Assembly: GCA_020348625.1 (NCBI GenBank)
Contig: CP070752.1
Span: forward strand, 1,405,718 to 1,418,639
Direction of reading: 5' to 3'
DNA from: Deltaproteobacteria bacterium
Lineage (GTDB): Bacteria > Desulfobacterota > DSM-4660 > Desulfatiglandales > B25-G16
DNA length: 12,922 nucleotides
In this document: positions 7,913 through 12,922 of the stretch, piece after piece
Position numbering within the stretch: position 1 is the first letter of the stretch
Layout of the letters: every line of letters starts with the position of its first letter
Translations under genes and position numbers: made by a program
The notes under the pieces: generated by a model
What the model was told of the DNA's origin: nothing
The model's input: only the letters and a program-made list of their open reading frames with translations
The model's database searches: none

Positions 7913-9259
7913 ATGGGATTAACTGGAATTCAGATCTTTAAATTGTTGCCAAAAACGAACTGCAAGGAGTGTGGGTACCCAACGTGCCTGGCCTTTGCCA
8001 TGAATCTGGCCTCGGGAAAGGCCGAATTGGCTTCGTGCCCCTATGTCTCAGATGAAGCCAAGGAGCAACTGGCCGAGGCCTCTGCTCCTCCTATCAGGCC
8101 CGTTGCCATCGGTGCCGGGGTAAGGGCCTTTAAGATCGGCGGTGAAACGGTCATGTTCAGGCATGAAAAGACCTTCTACAGTCCCACCGGGATAGCCGCT
8201 ATGATCAGCTCCGATATGGACGCGAAGGCCCTCGATAAGAAACTAAAGGAGTGGAACGCACTTCAGTACGAACGGGTGGGACTCAACTTGAGGCCTGAGC
8301 TGGTTGCCCTCAAAGACGCAAATGGGAACAGCTCTGCCTTTGCCGCTGCCGCAAAAAAGATTGCTGCGGAGAGCGAATTCAACCTGATCCTCATGACCGA
8401 TAATATCGACTCTATGAAGGCGGCCGTTGGGGAAACCAGTTTCAAGAAACCCCTGCTCTATGCTGCCACCCAGGTAAACGCCGACGACATGGGCAATCTG
8501 GCCAAGGAAAACGGACTGCCCCTTGCCATAAAGGCCGATACGCTTGAGGATCTCACGGCTTTGAGCGACAAGCTCACGGGCATGGGGCTTAAGGACCTGG
8601 TGTTGGATTCGGGATCGCGCGAGCCAAAAAAGGTGTTTGAGGATCAGGTGGTTATCCGCAGGGCCCCTTTGCGCGCAGGGAATCGTTCATTGGGTTTTCC
8701 CACCATTACCTTCCCGTGCGAGATGGCGAGCAATCTCGACGTTGAGACCATGCTCGCTTCCATGTTGATCGCCAAGTATGCTGGGATTGTGGTTTTGTCC
8801 GATTTCAGGGGAGACAGCCTCTTCCCGCTCCTGTTGGAGAGGTTGAATATATTTACCGACCCACAGCGCCCAATGACAGTTACCCAGGGTATCTATGAGA
8901 TCGGGGAACCCGGTAAGGATTCGCCGGTATTGATCACCACCAATTTCTCCCTCACTTACTTTATCGTCAGTGGTGAAATCGAGGGAAGCAGGATTCCAAG
9001 CTGGCTTCTCATTATGGACACGGAGGGCCTTTCGGTAATGACCGCTTGGGCTGCCGGCAAGTTCTCAGGCGATGTAGTAGGGATGTTCGTGAAAAAGTGC
9101 GGCATCGCCGACAAGATTGCCCATAAGAAGATCATAATCCCCGGCTACGCCGCGGCAATCAGCGGGGAAATGGAAGAGGAACTGCCGGATTGGGAAATAA
9201 TGATTGGGCCGAGGGATGCCTCCCTGATACCCAAGTTCTTGAAAGAAATGGCAACCTAG
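7913..9259 (+). CDS. acsC: Corrinoid iron-sulfur protein large subunit
   Basis: AcsC carries the 4Fe-4S cluster that reactivates the cobalt and, with AcsD, the corrinoid that shuttles the methyl group to AcsB. The 448-residue length fits the family (Moorella 446). The N-terminal cluster motif is complete: C17, C20, C25 and C42, in the same positions as in the Moorella protein. A linker rich in A and P (about 54-65) leads to a TIM-barrel middle domain. The C-terminal corrinoid-binding part shows the family blocks VMTAWAAGKFSGD and IPGYAAAISGEMEEELPDWE, followed by the conserved end GPRDAS. The ATG at 7913 has CAGGAG (7901-7906) upstream. acsE follows after 20 bases, so the two are very likely co-transcribed. 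AcsD, its partner, is at the other end of the operon. Confidence 0.96.
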   Translation: MGLTGIQIFKLLPKTNCKECGYPTCLAFAMNLASGKAELASCPYVSDEAKEQLAEASAPPIRPVAIGAGVRAFKIGGETVMFRHEKTFYSPTGIAAMISSDMDAKALDKKLKEWNALQYERVGLNLRPELVALKDANGNSSAFAAAAKKIAAESEFNLILMTDNIDSMKAAVGETSFKKPLLYAATQVNADDMGNLAKENGLPLAIKADTLEDLTALSDKLTGMGLKDLVLDSGSREPKKVFEDQVVIRRAPLRAGNRSLGFPTITFPCEMASNLDVETMLASMLIAKYAGIVVLSDFRGDSLFPLLLERLNIFTDPQRPMTVTQGIYEIGEPGKDSPVLITTNFSLTYFIVSGEIEGSRIPSWLLIMDTEGLSVMTAWAAGKFSGDVVGMFVKKCGIADKIAHKKIIIPGYAAAISGEMEEELPDWEIMIGPRDASLIPKFLKEMAT

Positions 9260-9279
9260 GCTCAGAAAGGAGTTGGCTA

Positions 9280-10164
9280 ATGTTACTGATAGGAGAAAAT
9301 CTGAACGTCATTAGCAGGGTGATCGGGAAGGCCTTTAAGGAGAAGGACCCCGGGCCCATAGCAGAAGAGGCCAAGCGGCAGAAGGAAAAGGGAATGGACT
9401 GGATTGACATCAATCTGGGACCCGCCCGCAAGGGAGGGCCGGAATTGATGGAATTCGTGATAAAAACGGTCCAGGAGGAAATCGGGGATACACCGCCTCT
9501 CTGTCTGGATACCTCCAACATCGAAGCCATGGAGGCCGGGCTGGCCGTCCATAAGGGCAAGGCCATTATCAATTCCATCATGTGCAGACCAGAGCGATAC
9601 GAACCGATGATTCCCCTGGCCGTCAAGTATGGCGCCAACATGATCGCACTCATGTGGGGCCCTGAGGGGCTTCCCAGGGACGAAAACGAACGGGCTACCT
9701 TGGCAGTGGAACTCATCTATGCCGCTAATGAGGCAGGGGTCCCTAATGAGGATATCTTCGTAGACGGTATCGTGACACCGGTCAATATCCAACAGCCCCA
9801 GCTCATGAGCCTTATGGCATTCCAGGAGATGCTACAGGATATCGCACCAGGGGTAAAATCGACCTGCGGGCTTTCGAACGTGTCCAATGGGCCTCCCGAT
9901 CATCTCAGACCGATCCTCAACCAGACTTACATGGTGTTGCTGGAACGAAAGGGCATGTACTCGTGCATAGCCGATGCCTATGACGACAAGCTTATTGCCA
10001 TTGCACGAGGCGAACGGCCTGATATCGTTGAGATTATCAATAAGGTTCTGGACGGGGAGGAGATTGACATAGGTTCTATCTCCAAGGAGCTGCAGGATTA
10101 CGTCAAGACAGCCAAAGTGATCCTGGGGCATACCCTTTTCTCAGACTCGTGGCTGGAATTGTAG
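9280..10164 (+). CDS. acsE: Methyltetrahydrofolate:corrinoid/iron-sulfur protein methyltransferase
   Basis: AcsE transfers the methyl group of 5-methyl-tetrahydrofolate to cob(I)amide of the AcsC-AcsD protein, linking the methyl and carbonyl branches. It is a pterin-binding TIM barrel. Family blocks seen are IGENLN near the start, DWIDINLGPA (40-49), CLDTSNIEAMEAGL (75-88) with D77, INS with N98, and GLSNVSNG with N200. These match D75, N96 and N199 of the Moorella enzyme. The protein is 294 residues against about 262 in Moorella. The excess is mainly an insertion around residues 243-277, after IADAYDDKLI and before the conserved C-terminal block HTLFSDSW. The ATG at 9280 is chosen because AAAGGAG (9266-9272) precedes it; a longer in-frame ATG at 9190 lies within acsC. 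It ends the operon and faces comEC. Confidence 0.96.
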   Translation: MLLIGENLNVISRVIGKAFKEKDPGPIAEEAKRQKEKGMDWIDINLGPARKGGPELMEFVIKTVQEEIGDTPPLCLDTSNIEAMEAGLAVHKGKAIINSIMCRPERYEPMIPLAVKYGANMIALMWGPEGLPRDENERATLAVELIYAANEAGVPNEDIFVDGIVTPVNIQQPQLMSLMAFQEMLQDIAPGVKSTCGLSNVSNGPPDHLRPILNQTYMVLLERKGMYSCIADAYDDKLIAIARGERPDIVEIINKVLDGEEIDIGSISKELQDYVKTAKVILGHTLFSDSWLEL

Positions 10165-10176
10165 AACCCTATATAA

Positions 10177-10244
10177 TGAAGATTGATAATTGACTATTGA
10201 CGATTAAGAAACCCATCCCTCAAATAGAAAATTGTCAATCTTCA
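10177..10244. terminator. A/T-rich inverted repeat between convergent acsE and comEC
   Basis: TGAAGATTGATAATT (10177-10191) pairs with AATTGTCAATCTTCA (10230-10244) over 15 positions with one G-U pair, around a 38-base loop. It lies 12 bases after the acsE stop and 11 bases from the comEC stop, where a bidirectional terminator would be expected. The stem is weak in G/C, the loop is long and no clear T-run follows, so it may instead be an intergenic repeat. The segment AATAGAAAATT occurs twice (10223-10233 and 10244-10254). Confidence 0.35.
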
Positions 10245-10255
10245 ATAGAAAATTC

Positions 10256-12457
10256 TCAGGGGAGGTCCTTTTTCAGATAACCCCTCAACTCGAGCCTCCC
10301 CTTTGAATCTACCGCTATTGTTACTGAGCCGGTCCAGGATAGGTTGAGTACACGGACATGGTCAGGATAGGCACTGCCTCCCCTGGTGATCACATGCTCG
10401 ATATCCTCTCTTTCCCCTCCCGAATCTCGTTTACGTATCTCCACCGCTCGCTCGCGGAAGAGTAAAGACCAGCCTCGTGATGTTACGCTAACACATTCAT
10501 CTCTTGTTCCCCTAATCCGGGCACCGTCAATCATCATCTCGAAGGGCAGGTTGGTGAGCACTTCTCGTGGTCGAAAGGCCTTGATCATGAATTGAAGCTT
10601 GTCAGCTTGCTGCCCGTAAGAATTAGGCTGTAGGAGATAATCAACCCGGCCCATCTTTTTGTGCCAGAGAAACGGGGCAACAACCCTCCTCCCAAGGTCA
10701 AATCCCCCGCTGCCAAAGGCATTGCGTGCAATCACCATCCTCACCTGGCCTGGAAACTGTATGACCGCCACATCAGCCCTTCCTGCATCAAGAACGGTCA
10801 CCCTGAGGTCTTTATTGTAGCGGACCTGATAAACCCAATACCCCACATCAGCACACACCAGGATCAAGACAGCTGCCAGGATGATGCGATAGGCCCGTGC
10901 CCGGAGGGCATTGACGCCTGCAAAAAGAAGCCCGTAGAACAGGACAATCTCCACCCAGGTTGGTCGAATGACCCAGACCGTGCTCCAGGGGATATCCGCC
11001 CAGAATCGAGCCAGGAAGGCAGCCACAGTGAGACCGGCTGCACCGGCGGCGAGAAACAACCCCGCTATGGCTGATGAAAACGGCAAAACAATACAAGAAA
11101 AAAGTCCAAGCGGTATTACCCACAGCCCGATTAAGGGAACCACGGTGAGATTTGCAGGAAGCGCGACAGGGGAGAAACGGTTGAAGTGATAGGCAATCAG
11201 GGGGGTGGTTACAATGGCGGCTGCAACAGTTACCGAGAGCAGGCCCGCCAGGTACATCAAAACCGTACGCAAGACGCGGTTCTTTGCTAAGAACTCGGTA
11301 TCCCCGCTTACCACTTTGATCTTTGAGAGGATCAAGGGTGTCAGCCACAGGATGCCTGCCACGGCGATAAAGGAAAGTTGAAAGGAGGCGATAAAAAGGG
11401 AGTCGGCCATCAGGGTAAGGATTATGAGTGCTGCCAAGGAAAGGCTGGACCAGACATCTTTTTCTTTCCCGATAATAACGGAGAACAGGAATGCCAATAC
11501 CATGATCATGGCCCTCTGGGCCGAGACCTGGCCTCCGGCTATCAGGCCGTAGGTTATCACCGGAGCGGTGGTGAGCACTGCCGCCAGTTTGCGGATGTCG
11601 GTCATAAGGGTCAGCCGGTATGAGAGGGACAGAAGCCATCTGAAGGCCATATAAAAAAGCCAGGCCACCAGCCCGAGATGCAGACCAGAAACAGCCATGA
11701 TATGACCTACCCCTGCCCTGTCGAATGGCTCCCTGAGCTCGGGTGTGACGCCTTGCCGCTCGCCGAGGATAAGGGCGCTATAGATCGGGCTCACGTTGTA
11801 AGGAAGCCTTTCATGCAAATAGTTCCTCAAGGGGGCTCGGATCTTCTCCAATACCCTTCCCACAAGACCGAGTTTCCCCTCCCCCATGGGAACAACATAG
11901 CGCCCGTCGGAGACGGTTGCCGTAAACGAAAGGCCGCGGGCCTGCATAAAAAAACGGTAATCGAACCCTCCGGGATTGTTGAAGTTCCTGAATTCCCTGA
12001 ATTTGGCAGGAAAGCGTATCCGTTGCCCTACCTTCAGCTCTCCCCGGTATTTGTAGATCGTCACCTGGATATTGATCTTAACGCTCCTGACCTCATGAAG
12101 CAGGAAGATCTTTTCTGTATGAAGATAGAAGCTTGCCCTGTTGAGCCCCAGCCGTGGTGGGCTGTATATGGTGCCTTCGACCGTGATTCGTTCAGCCTCT
12201 TTAAAGATGTTTGGCAACCGAGTAAGGGTAGTGTTGTTCGTATAGGAATTGATTCCTACTAAGGCAAACACGGCCACAAGCCATGCAGTACGCGCTTTTG
12301 AAGGGATAAGGAAGGTAATACCCAGACACAGAAGTATGACAACGGGAAGGACGAATACCGGTAGGCTTACCCCCCTCAGGAGCCAATGCCCCATAAGGAT
12401 TCCGACAATAGTCGCAGCCACTGCGGGAACAAGGGGGCGGGAGAACATGGAGGTCAT
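10256..12457 (-). CDS. comEC: ComEC/Rec2-family DNA uptake channel with degenerate nuclease-like domain
   Basis: ComEC forms the inner-membrane channel that takes up single-stranded DNA in natural transformation. The 733-residue protein begins with hydrophobic segments (about 8-27, 32-51, 57-71) and a DUF4131/OB-like soluble region (about 90-200). The Competence domain follows, with the signature ALILGERQGV (228-237) and GHIMAVSGLHLGL (251-263), and about ten further membrane segments to residue 538. The C-terminal part (from 553) aligns with the metallo-beta-lactamase-like domain by VTVLDAGRAD and RRVVAPFLW. However, the metal-binding HxHxDH motif is replaced by QPNSYGQQ (610-617), and the usual LIDGG reads VIARN. 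The domain is therefore probably not a metal-dependent nuclease. The frame is open throughout. The ATG at 12457 has only a weak GGAAG upstream; an ATG three codons later is possible. It stands alone, convergent to acsE. Confidence 0.9.
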   Translation of the reverse strand: MTSMFSRPLVPAVAATIVGILMGHWLLRGVSLPVFVLPVVILLCLGITFLIPSKARTAWLVAVFALVGINSYTNNTTLTRLPNIFKEAERITVEGTIYSPPRLGLNRASFYLHTEKIFLLHEVRSVKINIQVTIYKYRGELKVGQRIRFPAKFREFRNFNNPGGFDYRFFMQARGLSFTATVSDGRYVVPMGEGKLGLVGRVLEKIRAPLRNYLHERLPYNVSPIYSALILGERQGVTPELREPFDRAGVGHIMAVSGLHLGLVAWLFYMAFRWLLSLSYRLTLMTDIRKLAAVLTTAPVITYGLIAGGQVSAQRAMIMVLAFLFSVIIGKEKDVWSSLSLAALIILTLMADSLFIASFQLSFIAVAGILWLTPLILSKIKVVSGDTEFLAKNRVLRTVLMYLAGLLSVTVAAAIVTTPLIAYHFNRFSPVALPANLTVVPLIGLWVIPLGLFSCIVLPFSSAIAGLFLAAGAAGLTVAAFLARFWADIPWSTVWVIRPTWVEIVLFYGLLFAGVNALRARAYRIILAAVLILVCADVGYWVYQVRYNKDLRVTVLDAGRADVAVIQFPGQVRMVIARNAFGSGGFDLGRRVVAPFLWHKKMGRVDYLLQPNSYGQQADKLQFMIKAFRPREVLTNLPFEMMIDGARIRGTRDECVSVTSRGWSLLFRERAVEIRKRDSGGEREDIEHVITRGGSAYPDHVRVLNLSWTGSVTIAVDSKGRLELRGYLKKDLP

Positions 12458-12727
12458 TGGTTACTTGCTTCCGGTTGCTGGTTGCTCGTTAAAAGGAGGA
12501 GATGGGGACCGGGCATTGACAGGCTGACCCCGTTTTCATTGCCTCCTCATTAGAGGTGTTTTCACGTGAATCTGAACCCAGCGCCAAATCCGGTTCACCT
12601 TCCTGGATAATAAACCAGCAATAGAGATCGTTGGCAAGGGAAATAAACCCTACTCGAGTTCCCACACTCTTGAACAAGGCCATATTTACAGACGGTGGAT
12701 CTACTCTTCATTTTCATGGCCTTTATT
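12458..12727. other. Non-coding stretch upstream of comEC
   Basis: No convincing gene is seen in these 270 bases. A tandem 7-base repeat GGTTGCT lies at 12473-12486. The inverted pair AAGGCCAT (12676-12683) and ATGGCCTT (12716-12723) could form a hairpin just after the small basic ORF that reads leftward from 12832, but no T-run follows. A 64-codon minus-strand frame at 12489-12683 lacks a ribosome binding site. It may carry the 5' leader of comEC, but no clear promoter was recognised. Confidence 0.5.
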
Positions 12728-12832
12728 CTATCGATCGTGGGTACGTTTCGAAGTCAACTTATATTTCCGTGTGCGCCCCTGTTTCATTTTTCCGTTGAAA
12801 TTGATTCGGTTCTCTTTTACTTTGCCGGTCAT
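12728..12832 (-). CDS. Small very basic peptide, 34 codons, unknown function
   Basis: The ATG (complement at 12830-12832) is preceded by AAGGAGGG (complement at 12840-12847) with a 7-base gap, one of the best ribosome binding sites in the window. The 34-residue product starts MTGKVKENRINFNGK and ends TSKRTHDR. It has 12 lysines and arginines against 2 acidic residues, no hydrophobic stretch and no cysteine. The composition suggests nucleic-acid or ribosome binding, but no family is recognised. It reads toward comEC and stops 270 bases upstream of it. A possible hairpin begins a few bases after the stop. A chance ORF of this length is possible; the start signal is the main support. Confidence 0.45.
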   Translation of the reverse strand: MTGKVKENRINFNGKMKQGRTRKYKLTSKRTHDR

Positions 12833-12922
12833 GGGAAGTCCCTCCTTATACAATAAAATTTTCTAATCGCGCTGAATAACCCAGGAGCGGCTTCCCTACA
12901 ATCTAGAACCTGCAACAGTCTC

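Noticed and set aside
12524..12536. CTGACCCCGTTTT, reminiscent of repeats linked to REP-associated transposases
   Set aside because: Only one short copy, no partner repeat and no transposase gene in the window.
12489..12683. 64-codon minus-strand frame
   Set aside because: No ribosome binding site and no recognised motif; its end overlaps a possible repeat sequence.

Overview
The window looks like chromosomal DNA of an anaerobic bacterium that runs the Wood-Ljungdahl (reductive acetyl-CoA) pathway. The 5' third of a 16S rRNA gene gives a perfect match to the general bacterial probe site, and the bacterial-type carbon monoxide dehydrogenase/acetyl-CoA synthase (CODH/ACS) genes together with the 16S leader resemble those of Desulfobacterota (the former Deltaproteobacteria, sulfate reducers and syntrophs). 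That placement is an inference from recognition; no alignment was run.

Layout. Bases 1-421 hold the 5' part of a 16S rRNA gene on the minus strand, leaving the window to the left. Its near-consensus sigma-70 promoter (509-537) and short leader lie just to the right. A minus-strand gene for a WaaP/RIO-like small kinase follows (633-1361). A 541-base divergent intergenic region (1362-1902) holds a candidate promoter and two short palindromes. Next comes the core of the window, a plus-strand operon of five genes, acsD-acsA-acsB-acsC-acsE (1903-10164), with gaps of 20-84 bases and a good ribosome binding site before each gene. A convergent minus-strand comEC gene fills 10256-12457. To its right are 270 bases with no convincing gene, then a 34-codon minus-strand ORF for a very basic peptide with a strong ribosome binding site (12728-12832).

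How the genes work together. AcsE moves the methyl group of methyl-tetrahydrofolate onto the cobalt of the corrinoid iron-sulfur protein (AcsC plus AcsD). AcsA (CODH) interconverts CO2 and CO. AcsB joins the methyl group, CO and coenzyme A into acetyl-CoA at its nickel A-cluster. All metal-ligand residues I could place in AcsA, AcsB and the N-terminal cluster of AcsC are intact, so the carbonyl branch should work, either for CO2 fixation or, in reverse, for acetate oxidation. No nickel-insertion ATPase (CooC) and no methyl-branch gene is inside the window.

The least ordinary points are: a roughly 185-residue proline/lysine- then alanine/glutamate/lysine-rich tail fused to AcsD and ending in a short amphipathic segment; a ComEC whose metallo-beta-lactamase-like domain has lost its metal-binding motif; a strong hairpin in the acsB-acsC gap; an approximately 30-residue insertion in AcsE; and the small basic ORF.
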